Of a DNA stretch of 64,000 bases, positions 26,720-35,881 are shown one piece after another (position 1 is the first letter of the stretch; every line of letters starts with the position of its first letter). Below the pieces are notes generated by a model. The model saw only the letters and a list, made by a program, of their open reading frames with translations. It searched no databases and was not told where the DNA came from. The position numbers were made by a program, and so were the translations under genes. This DNA is from Bacillus sp. WMMC1349. Lineage in GTDB: Bacteria; Bacillota; Bacilli; Bacillales; Bacillaceae. The stretch covers positions 2,884,501 through 2,948,500 of the forward strand of contig NZ_JABJUQ010000007.1 of the NCBI RefSeq assembly GCF_013155385.1. The letters run 5' to 3'.

Positions 26720-27751
26720 CTGTTCAGGGATCAATTGTTCAAACAGTTGTTTTACTGTTGTTTCACGGACCGCTGCTCTTACTCCTTGTCCACACCACAG
26801 AGACAGGTTGTCTGGTTTTTTTTCAAGCTGGGCCTTTTTTCTCATCGATTTTGTTAATGTGTTCTGATATGGATATGGCAGTGTGTCTTGTTCGTCGTTT
26901 TGCCTATCTTTCATCCACTGGTTGACAATGCCTCTGGCTGGTTTTCCAGAAAACAGTTTGGTCAGCCTTGTATCCGTTTCAGTTGCTTCCAGCAGTTTTT
27001 GCTTATATAGAGGAGATGCACCGCTTTCCTTACAAGTCAAAAAAGCCGTGCCTAATTGAACACCTTCTGCTCCAAGCGCAAAAGCTGCTTTTACACCTCT
27101 TTTGTCAAAAATCCCCCCGGCAGCAATAACAGGAATGGTTACATGATCGGTCACTTGCGGAATCAATGCCATTAATCCGACAGATCCCTCTCCCTTTGTC
27201 GGTAAAAAAGCCCCCCGATGGCCGCCGGCTTCACTTCCTTGGACAACGATAAAATCCATTCCTCTTTCTTCTAATAATATCGCTTCTTCAACCGACACTG
27301 CTGTTCCAATTAAATAGCAATTCCGTTCTTTCAGCTTCTTAACTGCATCAAGAGGAGGGAGACCAAATGTAAATGAACAAACATTAAGATTGGCTGTGAG
27401 GATGATATCAATTTTTTCATAAAAATCGGACCAATCCTCTTTTTCAGTCGACATAGGTGCAAGCGGCTCTGAGAGCGGAAGTTTTTTCTGCCAAGCAGCA
27501 AGTTGTTCGTCACTAACTGTTTCTCGCTTTTCTGGAATAAACAGATTGACTTGGAATGGCGCTTCTGTCCGTTTTTTCGTCTCCTCAATCTGTTTTTTCA
27601 GCTCCTCTGGTGTTAAGTATCCTGAAGCAAGTCCGCCGAGACCGCCCTGATTGGAAACAGCGGCAGCAAGCTGAGGTGTAGCCATTCCGCCTGCCATTGG
27701 CGCCTGTACGACAGGTTTTGATAGTGAGAGGCGTTCCATTAGCATGTTCAT
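26699..27751 (-). CDS. Nitronate monooxygenase (2-nitropropane dioxygenase-like flavoprotein)
   Basis: 350 aa TIM-barrel FMN enzyme. Visible motifs: P-V-V-Q-A-P-M-A-G-G-M-A at the N-terminus, G-S-E-A-G-G-H-R-G near residue 180, and I-A-A-G-G-I-F-D followed by L-G-A-E-G-V-Q-L-G-T-A-F near 215-235, which bind FMN and carry the catalytic His. Oxidises alkyl nitronates such as propionate-3-nitronate, a detoxifying role. A start at the second Met (M-L-M-E-R-L) is also possible. Lies upstream of nothing obviously linked; 18 bases separate it from yugU. Confidence 0.9.
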   Translation of the reverse strand: MNMLMERLSLSKPVVQAPMAGGMATPQLAAAVSNQGGLGGLASGYLTPEELKKQIEETKKRTEAPFQVNLFIPEKRETVSDEQLAAWQKKLPLSEPLAPMSTEKEDWSDFYEKIDIILTANLNVCSFTFGLPPLDAVKKLKERNCYLIGTAVSVEEAILLEERGMDFIVVQGSEAGGHRGAFLPTKGEGSVGLMALIPQVTDHVTIPVIAAGGIFDKRGVKAAFALGAEGVQLGTAFLTCKESGASPLYKQKLLEATETDTRLTKLFSGKPARGIVNQWMKDRQNDEQDTLPYPYQNTLTKSMRKKAQLEKKPDNLSLWCGQGVRAAVRETTVKQLFEQLIPEQLFNKFV

Positions 27752-27769
27752 GCTCCATTTCTCCTTTCT

Positions 27770-28168
27770 TCAGGCAATGATTTTAAAGTAACAAGTCCGC
27801 TGTCTTGGACCATCGAATTCACAAAAATAAACCCCTTGCCACGTTCCTAAGACAAGCTTGCCATCTTCAATGATAATATGTTGTGACACTCCTACTGTAC
27901 TCGCTTTCAAATGGGCTGCTGTATTTCCTTCCAGATGGCGATCAAGCGAATGCTCCCATGGATACACTTCATCAAACCTTCTCAACATATCTCGTTTGAC
28001 ATCAGGATCAGCGTTTTCATTGATTGTAATCCCAGCCGTTGTATGCGGACAATAAATGATGACCGCACCGTTTAAAACTTTTTGCCTGCTGACAAATTGT
28101 TGGACTTCATCTGTGATCTCCACCATTTCATCATGATGGTTCGTCTGAATATTTATTTTTTTCAACAT
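27770..28168 (-). CDS. yugU: YjbQ/UPF0047 family protein YugU
   Basis: 132 aa. Conserved [24 protein letters not shown] and [15 protein letters not shown] motifs of the UPF0047 family, a small trimeric barrel. Members have been linked to thiamine phosphate synthase activity or reactive-metabolite control, but the physiological role is unclear. Next to yugS/yugP as in B. subtilis. Confidence 0.9.
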   Translation of the reverse strand: MLKKINIQTNHHDEMVEITDEVQQFVSRQKVLNGAVIIYCPHTTAGITINENADPDVKRDMLRRFDEVYPWEHSLDRHLEGNTAAHLKASTVGVSQHIIIEDGKLVLGTWQGVYFCEFDGPRQRTCYFKIIA

Positions 28169-28239
28169 GTACTCCTGCTCCTTTCTCCATGCTTAATTCG
28201 TCAAAAAACGCTGATTTCCTATCTACCGTTCGATTTAAA

Positions 28240-28262
28240 AACACCGCCCAAGGAGCGGTGTT
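28240..28262 (-). terminator. Terminator downstream of the GH12 gene
   Basis: AACACCGC / GCGGTGTT hairpin with T-rich flank after the minus-strand glycosidase gene. Confidence 0.7.
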
Positions 28263-28271
28263 CAAGCATAT

Positions 28272-29057
28272 TTAGCGGACTGTTACATCCCATTTTGATA
28301 TATTGATTTGTCCGGTACCACCGAAAATTTCAGTACCAAATTCAACACTGCTTACATACTTCGTTTTATCGATCCAGTTCTTTGAATCAGCAAGATAATT
28401 TGTGAAGTTACGTAGGTCTAAACTTGCCTTTTGAGTATTGGACGTTCTGACGAAAGAAAAAACATTCCAGCCTTTTCCATTCCCTGCATCAACATAGCCT
28501 TTGTGAACATTCCAAGTGTGCTCGTTAATTGACACTGTTTCGACATATGCGCCTAATGGACCGGCATTTGTATTGTTAAGCCAAAGCATAATTTCATCTG
28601 TCGGTGTTGAATCCCAGCTCGCTTTATCTGTGTTGTGGAGCCAAATATCATATGCTGCATTGTATGTTCCGCTCGCACTGATTGAATAACTTACATTGGT
28701 CTTGATCGCTTTACCATCTAATAAACGGGTCGGGAAGCCACTTCCCGCTGTATAGCCTTCAGTCCAATGCCATCCGCTCACAATCGATGGATAAGCCTTT
28801 ACAGAGCTTGTATTGCTCGGCCAATTCCATACCCAACCTAAGTTAGAATTGTTGTTATGATAGATCGTCTGCCACCCACCTCTAACTTGGTCCTTTCCCC
28901 ACACATTGTTGAATATGTAATATTTATTATTTTTAAAATACATTTTAGCTGACGGTGTTGATAAGGTTGCACCAAATGCAGCCAGAGGTCCCGCTAATAA
29001 AATAATGATTGCGAAGCCTAAAAGTAGAAAAGATTTGCTAGTTGAATGTTTGTTCAC
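28272..29057 (-). CDS. Secreted glycoside hydrolase family 12 (endoglucanase/xyloglucanase)
   Basis: 261 aa with a signal peptide (K-H-S-T-S-K then a hydrophobic stretch ending A-A-F-G-A near residue 30). The mature region has the concanavalin-like GH12 jelly roll: N-N-V-W-G near 50, D-E-I-M-L-W-L-N with the nucleophile Glu at about 150, and V-E-F-G-T-E-I-F-G-G-T-G with the acid/base Glu near 245. Cleaves beta-1,4-glucan or xyloglucan in plant cell wall outside the cell. In B. subtilis the corresponding place beside yugU holds an alpha-glucosidase-like gene (yugT), so this may be an acquired or replacing gene. No carbohydrate-binding module. Confidence 0.9.
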   Translation of the reverse strand: MNKHSTSKSFLLLGFAIIILLAGPLAAFGATLSTPSAKMYFKNNKYYIFNNVWGKDQVRGGWQTIYHNNNSNLGWVWNWPSNTSSVKAYPSIVSGWHWTEGYTAGSGFPTRLLDGKAIKTNVSYSISASGTYNAAYDIWLHNTDKASWDSTPTDEIMLWLNNTNAGPLGAYVETVSINEHTWNVHKGYVDAGNGKGWNVFSFVRTSNTQKASLDLRNFTNYLADSKNWIDKTKYVSSVEFGTEIFGGTGQINISKWDVTVR

Positions 29058-29194
29058 GTTTTCGAACCTCCCCTTTTAGATACAAAATATTATATAAGAG
29101 ATTTCGACAAAGGTATATACATAAATCGTAATAAATAATGATGAATACATATTCTTATTTATCAAACATAACCAATGGCTATAGGACTAGAAGA

Positions 29195-29300
29195 AGGGGG
29201 CGTCCTGACATAGTATGCATTAATAAAAATCGGGGAACTTGCACACTTTCCGCGGGCGATTCACGAGCTGTTCCCCGTGGAAGTCTCACAATTCCCCTAG
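29195..29300 (+). repeat. Dispersed hairpin repeat, copy 2
   Basis: Reads GGGGGCGTCCTGACATAGTA, then TCGGGGAACTTGC, a GC-rich centre (TTTCCGCGGGCG) and GAGCTGTTCCCCG. The first two blocks match the copies near 40.7 and 47.2 kb in the same or inverted sense. GGGGAA/TTCCCC ends can pair. It occupies most of the 250-bp gap between the GH12 gene and yugS. Confidence 0.6.
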
Positions 29301-29313
29301 TCAAAGATAACCC

Positions 29314-30597
29314 TTACGTTTTTTTAACTTCAACAAAACGGATATGGTGATCTTCGAAATCAAGAATTTTAAATTCACATCCTTCTGTTTGAAAAACATC
29401 ACCTTTTTTCAATTCCATCCTTTGAGTCAGTATCCACCCGGCAATGGTGTCAACCTCATCATTTTCGATTTCGATTTGGAGCAGGTCATTCACCTCATCG
29501 ATTAAAGCTTTGCCATCAATAATATAATGGTTTTCGCCTTTTTTGATCATGTGAGGCATTTCATCCTGATCAAATTCGTCCCTAATTTCCCCGACAATTT
29601 CTTCCAAAATATCTTCTACTGTGACAAGACCAGCTGTTCCGCCATATTCATCAACTAGGATTGCCATATGGATGCGCTCTTTTTGCATTCGAATCAACAG
29701 TTGCTGTATGGGAATGCTTTCAATCACTCTAATGACGGGTCTCATTAATTGACTTAAATCAGTCGACTGTTCAAGAAAATATGCTCTAAATAGATCCTTG
29801 CTATTAATAATTCCAATAATATGATCTTTATCATCCTTAATAATCGGGTATCTCGTATAACGTTCATTCATCACGGTTTCGATTGCTTCTTTGATCGGCT
29901 GATCCGAAAAAATCGTTGCAATCTCTGTTCTCGGCACCATTATTTCCCGGGCAAGACGGTTGTCAAATTCAAATATTTTGTTGACATACTTGTACTCCGT
30001 CAGGTTAATTTCACCTTTTTTATAGCTTTCTGAAAGCATGATCCGCAGTTCTTCCTCACTAATTGCTACTTCATGTTCTTTGACTGAATGAAAACCAAAC
30101 AGCCGAGTTAATAGTCGAGCTGAGCCATTTAATAATTTAATGAATGGATACATCACTTTGTAAAAAATAATCAGCGGTTTGGCAACTCGTAAACTGACAG
30201 CTTCCGCTTTTTGAATCGCAATCGTTTTTGGCGCCAATTCACCGACAACAACATGAAGAAATGTAATAATAACAAAAGCTGTCCCAATTGAAGCAATTCT
30301 CATCACTGATTCGGGTAGACCAATGTATTCAAAAACAGGGTGAATAATTTTCTCAAAAGTTGACTCTCCAAGCCAACCGAGCCCCAAAGCAGTAATTGTA
30401 ATACCCAGTTGACAAGCTGATAAATATTCATCAAGATCAGTGATCACCCTTTTGGCTGCAACTGCCCGCACATCACCCGTTTCCACCAACTGATCAATCT
30501 TTGAACCGCGAATTTTAACAATGGCGAACTCAGCAACAACAAAAAAAGCTGTGGCTGCAATTAAAAGCAGGACGAATATGACATTTAAGATATTCAA
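29314..30597 (-). CDS. yugS: CNNM/CBS-pair membrane protein (hemolysin C-like) YugS
   Basis: 427 aa. N-terminal CNNM domain with about four membrane segments (first at residues 3-22; F-V-V-A-E-F-A-I-V-K-I-R nearby), then two CBS domains (about 215-335: R-E-I-M-V-P-R-T-E and V-D-E-Y-G-G-T-A-G-L-V-T-V-E-D-I-L) and a C-terminal CorC/HlyC transporter-associated domain. Family members are Mg2+/Co2+ exporters rather than haemolysins. Just upstream of yugP reading, with a 48-base gap. Confidence 0.9.
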   Translation of the reverse strand: MNILNVIFVLLLIAATAFFVVAEFAIVKIRGSKIDQLVETGDVRAVAAKRVITDLDEYLSACQLGITITALGLGWLGESTFEKIIHPVFEYIGLPESVMRIASIGTAFVIITFLHVVVGELAPKTIAIQKAEAVSLRVAKPLIIFYKVMYPFIKLLNGSARLLTRLFGFHSVKEHEVAISEEELRIMLSESYKKGEINLTEYKYVNKIFEFDNRLAREIMVPRTEIATIFSDQPIKEAIETVMNERYTRYPIIKDDKDHIIGIINSKDLFRAYFLEQSTDLSQLMRPVIRVIESIPIQQLLIRMQKERIHMAILVDEYGGTAGLVTVEDILEEIVGEIRDEFDQDEMPHMIKKGENHYIIDGKALIDEVNDLLQIEIENDEVDTIAGWILTQRMELKKGDVFQTEGCEFKILDFEDHHIRFVEVKKT

Positions 30598-30645
30598 AAA
30601 AAACCCTTACCAAATATGGTAAGGGGCCACCTCCTCTACTAAAGG

Positions 30646-31359
30646 TTAATCATCACGACCGGACAAGAAAATAGCAACAAAGCGGAGCAATTCAAACAAT
30701 GAGACAAGAGCTGCAGCTACATATGTTAATGCTGCTGCATCAAGAACTTTTCTGACGCCTCTTTCTTCATTATTGCGAATCATCCCTTCTGAGAGAATGA
30801 TTCTTTTTGCCCGGGAACTTGCGTTAAATTCGACAGGTAGTGTCACAAGCTGAAAAAATACAGCCGCCGAAAATAAAATGATACCTAATCCGATTAGATT
30901 CAAGCTTCCTAAAAGCAGGCCACCGAGAAATAAAAACGGTGCCACACCTGAAGAAAAATTGACGATCGGGAACATTTTATGCCTCAAAACAAGTGCGCCA
31001 TATGACTCCTGATGTTGCAAGGCATGTCCGACTTCATGGGAAGCAACAGAAATTGAGGCAATTGATCGGCCGTAATATACAGGTTCAGATAAGCGTACAA
31101 CACGTGTTGTCGGGTCATAATGGTCTGTTAAGGTTCCTCTTACCGGTTCAACCGGCACATTGTAAAGACCGTTTTGGTCCAGAATATGTCTAGCCACTTC
31201 AGCACCAGTTCTTTGACCTGATGCCTCTACTTTTGAATATTTGTCAAAGTTGTTCTTTACTTTAAATTGTGCCCAAATCGATAAACCTAATGCAGCAAAT
31301 GTCAATAGATAAAAAATTATACTCATGTCATCATCTTCCTTCTTAGGTTTCATAATCAT
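30646..31359 (-). CDS. yugP: Membrane zinc metalloprotease YugP
   Basis: 237 aa; the frame starts at 31359 (M-I-M-K-P-K-K-E-D), though M-S-I-I-F-Y-L-L-T at about 31326 with GGAAG upstream (giving 226 aa) is the better start. N-terminal membrane segment, then H-E-V-G-H-A-L-Q-H near residue 118, an HExxH zinc site, and two to three C-terminal membrane segments. Peptidase family of unknown substrate, conserved beside yugS. Confidence 0.9.
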   Translation of the reverse strand: MIMKPKKEDDDMSIIFYLLTFAALGLSIWAQFKVKNNFDKYSKVEASGQRTGAEVARHILDQNGLYNVPVEPVRGTLTDHYDPTTRVVRLSEPVYYGRSIASISVASHEVGHALQHQESYGALVLRHKMFPIVNFSSGVAPFLFLGGLLLGSLNLIGLGIILFSAAVFFQLVTLPVEFNASSRAKRIILSEGMIRNNEERGVRKVLDAAALTYVAAALVSLFELLRFVAIFLSGRDD

Positions 31360-31397
31360 ATTTTATTTTGAAGAAAAGCCTTTTGTACAGAAAAATG

Positions 31398-31616
31398 CTA
31401 TCTTTTTTTAAGTGGATAACAAACCCCAATAAATAAAAACACCATTCCTAAAATCATGACATAGAAAGGTGGTCTAGTCGTCAGCTCTTTAAAAAATTCG
31501 ATCCAAAAAACTTTTTCTGTTGGAATGACATTTAAATTAAATAAAAGTTGTGTAGACGCCCCTGCCAACAGTTGGCTACCAAAAAAAATTATGATGAGTC
31601 TTAATAAACAGGACAT
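31398..31616 (-). CDS. Small membrane protein, unknown
   Basis: 72 aa, two predicted membrane segments (about 5-25 and 50-66) with a K-K-R C-terminal tail. ATG 31616 with GAAGG upstream. I do not recognise it. Possibly co-transcribed with yugP downstream (38-base gap). Confidence 0.5.
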   Translation of the reverse strand: MSCLLRLIIIFFGSQLLAGASTQLLFNLNVIPTEKVFWIEFFKELTTRPPFYVMILGMVFLFIGVCYPLKKR

Positions 31617-31768
31617 ACACCTTCATCCCTCATCCATTTTATAAAAGTGTATGGATGAACAAGAGCCAATATGCTTTTATTTATTTTCGGTTTTATTCAG
31701 AATGTTATCCACTGAAAAATTTTTACAAAAATAGGGCATACTGATTAAAAAAACTAGGTGGTGATACT

Positions 31769-32023
31769 GTGAAAGTAACAGATCACGAAAAACAGCAATT
31801 AAGTATGGCAATTGACAAAATGAATGAGGGGCTTGATGCATTTATTTTACTTTATAACGAATCTGAAAAAGATGAACCGTTGATCGAATATGAAGATGAG
31901 ACAGCTTCAATTATTAACCATGCGATTGAACAATATGGAAAAGAAAGCATCAATCAAAAGTTAAATGCGATTATCAAGGAAATTTTATCGTTTTCTCTTT
32001 TGAAAGATGGTGATCAATCATGA
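31769..32023 (+). CDS. mstX: Mistic (short form), membrane-associated protein upstream of YugO
   Basis: 84 aa from GTG 31769, behind AGGTGGTGATACT. The sequence closely follows the C-terminal 84 residues of B. subtilis Mistic: K-V-T-x-x-E-K-Q-Q-L-S-x-A-I-D-x-M-N-E-G-L-D at the N-terminus and acidic helices throughout. The N-terminal extension of the 110-aa B. subtilis form is absent, as in short Mistic forms known from other bacilli. Mistic inserts into the membrane without the Sec system and helps produce the potassium channel YugO; the two genes overlap by four bases. In B. subtilis the pair affects biofilm formation and K+ signalling. Confidence 0.9.
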   Translation: MKVTDHEKQQLSMAIDKMNEGLDAFILLYNESEKDEPLIEYEDETASIINHAIEQYGKESINQKLNAIIKEILSFSLLKDGDQS

Positions 32024-33003
32024 AATCAAACCGGGTTTTTATTTCATGGTTAAGATGGCCTATCTATTTCCGTATCGCCATTATTATTCTTTTGTTAATC
32101 TTCATTTTTGGTGAACTTATCACATTAATTGAGCCGGAACAATTTACAAATATTTTTGAAGGGATTTGGTGGGCATTAATTACCGTTTCAACTGTGGGAT
32201 ATGGTGATTTTGTCCCTAAAACTGCTCTCGGGAAAACGGTCGGAATGCTTCTTATTTTATTAGGGGCGGCATTTGTCACAGCCTATTTTGCCACAATGGC
32301 AACAGCTGTGTTTAGTAAGCAGCAAAGCTATGCAGAAGGGAAAGTCAATTATAAAGGGAGCGGCCATATGATCCTCGTCGGCTGGAACGAGAAAACAAAT
32401 AAACTGATGCAAATTTTACAGTCTTCAAACTCAACTCAAACAATTGTTTTAATTGATGAAACTTTAAAAGAAGGACCTTTGCTGGAAGACATCCATTTTA
32501 TCCGCGGTCATCCAGCAGATGATCACACTTTAACTAAGGCGAATATAGAAGAGGCTGAGGCTGTATTTATCACTGCTGATCAAAATAAAAATGAAACAGA
32601 TGCTGATATGCAATCTATTTTAACTTTGCTCGCCATTAAAGGACTGAATCCTTCTGTTTATTGTATGGTGGAAATTTTAACAGAAGCACAAATAAAAAAT
32701 GCTGAACGGGCGGGCGCCAATCAAATCATTAGTACAGCAGAACTTTTAAAAACCGCTATGTTCCAGAGTTTTCTTCACAAAAAGCAACTCCCTGATTTTA
32801 TCTGTCAGGAAGCAAGGGTTGACATGACCATTCAAACCATATCGGTTCCGCAGAAATTACAAGGAAAATCCTTCAAAGATGTCATTCGACATTTCATGGA
32901 TGATCATATGATCATCATTGGTGTTCAACAAAAAGAAGGGATCATCCTATCACCTTCTTTCTCATATAAAATTCAGAAGTCCGATAAATTACTATCCCTT
33001 TAA
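32020..33003 (+). CDS. yugO: Two-TM potassium channel YugO with RCK/TrkA domain
   Basis: 327 aa. Membrane helix at about 18-36, pore loop with the selectivity filter T-V-G-Y-G-D (residues 66-71), second helix about 80-103, then an RCK domain (G-H-M-I-L-V-G-W-N-E, nucleotide-binding Rossmann start near 117) and a TrkA-C-like end. K+ efflux channel that propagates electrical signals in biofilms of B. subtilis. Overlaps mstX; ends 12 bases into the convergent yugN. Confidence 0.9.
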   Translation: MKSNRVFISWLRWPIYFRIAIIILLLIFIFGELITLIEPEQFTNIFEGIWWALITVSTVGYGDFVPKTALGKTVGMLLILLGAAFVTAYFATMATAVFSKQQSYAEGKVNYKGSGHMILVGWNEKTNKLMQILQSSNSTQTIVLIDETLKEGPLLEDIHFIRGHPADDHTLTKANIEEAEAVFITADQNKNETDADMQSILTLLAIKGLNPSVYCMVEILTEAQIKNAERAGANQIISTAELLKTAMFQSFLHKKQLPDFICQEARVDMTIQTISVPQKLQGKSFKDVIRHFMDDHMIIIGVQQKEGIILSPSFSYKIQKSDKLLSL

Positions 33004-33396
33004 GGCTTTTTCAAGTTCTTTAACAGAAGAATGCCCTAGTTCAACGTAGTGATTTGGAATAGCTGCATCTTTGTCCTCCGGCTCAGCAAATTGGTCAAAA
33101 GCCGCCCGAACGTTCCCCTGAACGACATGGTCATCAAGTCCTTCTTGATAAACATGGCGAAGCAAAAATGGCTGTCCCAGCTTGACTATCGCATTTTCTG
33201 AGTCAAGCTGCCCCTCTTCTACTGTAAAAGGTAAACGCAAATAAAGATAGCCAGCTGCATCATCGATCTTATAATCAAAAAAACCGTGGTCATACTCCCA
33301 TCCACCATTCAAATAATAGCCAAGTGGCTCTAATCTTTGTTCAAGATCATCGAAAGTGAATAGATGGTTTTCCATTCCAAAAGGAATTATTTTCAT
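32992..33396 (-). CDS. yugN: YugN-like protein
   Basis: 134 aa soluble, acidic (M-K-I-I-P-F-G-M-E). Matches the YugN-like family by order next to yugO and by the W-E-Y-D-H-G-F-F-D-Y-K and Y-L-R-L-P-F-x-V blocks. Function unknown. Confidence 0.8.
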   Translation of the reverse strand: MKIIPFGMENHLFTFDDLEQRLEPLGYYLNGGWEYDHGFFDYKIDDAAGYLYLRLPFTVEEGQLDSENAIVKLGQPFLLRHVYQEGLDDHVVQGNVRAAFDQFAEPEDKDAAIPNHYVELGHSSVKELEKALKG

Positions 33397-33414
33397 AAAA
33401 AGACCCCCTTTTTT

Positions 33415-33990
33415 TTATTTCAGCCGTTCATCAGGTATGTTCACATGCCCTTCGCTGATTTCTTGAAATAAGTTGTTTTGTAATTTGTCTTGAGTCCCTA
33501 ATTGCCCTTGCAAAAATTTTTTATATTCCCCAAGTGTAAAAGGCTTTGCATCATCAATTAATTCATAACCAATTTGACCGTTTGATTCAAGAGTGGCATG
33601 TTTCACATCGGACATTTTTGATATACCTTGCGTTCTGAGTCTCATTTCTACTTCATCAACGGTTAGCCTATGTTTCTTTAAGTTTTGAACTTGCAATTCA
33701 CCATTTTCAATTAATAAAATCGCCTTTCCTGAAATCAAGCTTTCAAAAAAATCGAACTTTAATTTTAAAAATTCGATGGAGAGTAAGACGATAATAAAAA
33801 TTGCCGCAGCGGTAATTGTTTTTAATACGCTCGTTTCAATAATAGGCTGTACGATGATTGTTCCGATGGAAATCATCACAACTGTTGTTGCTATTGTCAT
33901 TTGTGAAATCGATTTTCTCCCTGATATTCTCAACAAAATAATGGCTGTAAGAATTAATAGTAATGTTTTCAAGATAAACGTAAAATCCAT
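33415..33990 (-). CDS. DUF421/YetF-type membrane protein
   Basis: 191 aa from ATG 33990 (M-D-F-T-F-I-L-K), GTGGAGTGG upstream; a GTG start five codons earlier is possible. Three membrane segments in the first ~90 residues with L-R-I-S-G-R-K-S-I-S-Q-M, the family signature, then a cytoplasmic tandem-beta domain (T-V-D-E-V-E-M-R-L-R). Related YetF-type proteins may be linked to sporulation or antibiotic stress; role here unknown. Confidence 0.8.
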   Translation of the reverse strand: MDFTFILKTLLLILTAIILLRISGRKSISQMTIATTVVMISIGTIIVQPIIETSVLKTITAAAIFIIVLLSIEFLKLKFDFFESLISGKAILLIENGELQVQNLKKHRLTVDEVEMRLRTQGISKMSDVKHATLESNGQIGYELIDDAKPFTLGEYKKFLQGQLGTQDKLQNNLFQEISEGHVNIPDERLK

Positions 33991-34237
33991 TGTCCGCCAC
34001 TCCACATCTTTTTATGTTTATTATGAATCAGAAAGAATGACGATATGTGTATGAAACAATTTTTATATGTGGGATTAATTTCATAAAGATGTAATGATTT
34101 CAGGAAGACAGGTTGAGGTGAATTTGCATTTCGCTCGGTCGGGGTTTTTTGGATCAAGGTGAACTGACACTGTTTACTCATATAAGCATTGGTGAGTTAT
34201 CATAAGAACTGAAAATATCATTCCTTCATATAAAATA

Positions 34238-34273
34238 TGGCTGACTGAACCATAAAATGTGGTCAGCCAGCCA
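34238..34273 (-). terminator. Terminator downstream of pgi
   Basis: TGGCTGACTGAACCA / TGGTCAGCCAGCCA hairpin just beyond the pgi stop on the minus strand. Most of 34000-34300 is otherwise A/T-rich with no gene seen. Confidence 0.6.
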
Positions 34274-34304
34274 TACGAAATTTAAATCAAAAACGCTGTA
34301 AGCC

Positions 34305-35657
34305 TTACTCTCCCAAGCGTTTTTCAAGCTCTGCTTTTTTCTCTTCAAAGCCCGGTTTGCCGAGGAGGGCAAACATGTTAACTTTATAAGCTTCAACACC
34401 TGGTTGGTCGAACGGGTTGACGCCAAGAAGGTAGCCGCTCATTGCACAAGCTTTTTCAAAGAAGTATACAAGATAGCCAAATGTGTAAGCATTCATTTCT
34501 GGCACATTGACAATTAAGTTTGGTACATTTCCGTCTGTATGAGCAAGCATTGTACCTTGGGATGCTTTTTTATTGACGAAGTCGACCGTTTTGCCGGCTA
34601 AATAATTCAAACCGTCAAGATCATTGTCCGCTTCTTCAATTTTCAGTTCATGTCTTGGTTTTTCAACATTTAAGACGGTTTCAAACAAATCTCTTCTGCC
34701 TTCTTGTACATATTGTCCAAGAGAGTGAAGATCTGTTGAGAAATTGGCAGAAGACGGGTATATCCCTTTTTCATCTTTTCCTTCGCTTTCACCAAACAGC
34801 TGTTTCCACCATTCTGCGAAATACTGAAGACCAGGCTCATAGTTAATCAGCATTTCAATTGTTTTACCTTTATTATAAAGAACATTTCTAACGACGGCAT
34901 ATTGGTAAGCTGGATTTTCTTCAAGCTCTGAAGTTGAGAAATCTTCGCAAGCGTCTGCTGCGCCCTTCATCATTTCATCAATATTGGCCCCGCTAACTGC
35001 AATCGGGAGAAGTCCTACAGCTGTCAAAACAGAGAAGCGTCCACCGACATCGTCAGGGATGATGAATGATTCATAGCCTTCTTCAGTTGCAAGTGTTTTT
35101 AATGCACCGCGTGCTTTATCTGTTGTTGCATAGATGCGTTGTTTCGCTTCCTCTTTCCCATACTTTTCTTCAAGTAGTTTGCGGAAAATCCGGAAAGCGA
35201 TTGCAGGTTCAGTTGTTGTCCCAGATTTTGAAATGACATTTATTGAAAAATCAACATTTTCAAGAAGATCCATTACATCTCTCATGTAAGATGAGCTAAT
35301 ATTATTGCCGATAAAAATCACCTGTGGTGTTTTCCGTTTAGCTTTCGGCAAAATATTATAAAATGAATGGTTCAGCATTTCAATTGCTGCTCTTGCCCCT
35401 AAATATGAACCACCGATTCCTACAACGAGTAGAACATCGGAATCATTTTGAATTTTTTCAGCCGATTTTTTAATACGGTTAAACTCTTCCTTATCATAGT
35501 TTTTCGGAAGATCCACCCATCCTAAATAATCGCTTCCAGCACCCGTTTTTTCATGGATCGTGTGGTGAGTGACTTTGACAAAGTCACGTAAATATGTAAG
35601 TTCATGTTCTTTAAAGAAAGGCAAAGCTCTTGAGTAGTCAAAACGGACATGCGTCAT
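34305..35657 (-). CDS. pgi: Glucose-6-phosphate isomerase
   Basis: 450 aa, the length of Bacillus Pgi. Signatures: [10 protein letters not shown] (about 82-91), [10 protein letters not shown] (around 142-151), and C-terminal Q-P-G-V-E-A-Y-K at about 418-425. Interconverts glucose-6-phosphate and fructose-6-phosphate in glycolysis. Start ATG with GGAGG nearby. Confidence 0.97.
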   Translation of the reverse strand: MTHVRFDYSRALPFFKEHELTYLRDFVKVTHHTIHEKTGAGSDYLGWVDLPKNYDKEEFNRIKKSAEKIQNDSDVLLVVGIGGSYLGARAAIEMLNHSFYNILPKAKRKTPQVIFIGNNISSSYMRDVMDLLENVDFSINVISKSGTTTEPAIAFRIFRKLLEEKYGKEEAKQRIYATTDKARGALKTLATEEGYESFIIPDDVGGRFSVLTAVGLLPIAVSGANIDEMMKGAADACEDFSTSELEENPAYQYAVVRNVLYNKGKTIEMLINYEPGLQYFAEWWKQLFGESEGKDEKGIYPSSANFSTDLHSLGQYVQEGRRDLFETVLNVEKPRHELKIEEADNDLDGLNYLAGKTVDFVNKKASQGTMLAHTDGNVPNLIVNVPEMNAYTFGYLVYFFEKACAMSGYLLGVNPFDQPGVEAYKVNMFALLGKPGFEEKKAELEKRLGE

Positions 35658-35881
35658 GTTAATAAACCTCCAGTATTTCTGTTTTCAGAATTTCTACTTA
35701 GCGCTTGTTTGTTTATGTCGAATATAGGCGAAACCTTTTCCTTATTCACTTTATATGAACTAGACCACTAAATCAAGTGATCATAAACACAAGAGATGTT
35801 CACTCAAGGGAACGACCTTGCTAAAAATCCAGTTTTATCAGGCAAATTTCGATTTTTGTCAAATTCATAACAAAACAATAT

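Noticed and set aside
29138..29350. 70-codon plus-strand frame
   Set aside because: It covers the dispersed repeat and lacks a ribosome site; no similarity seen.
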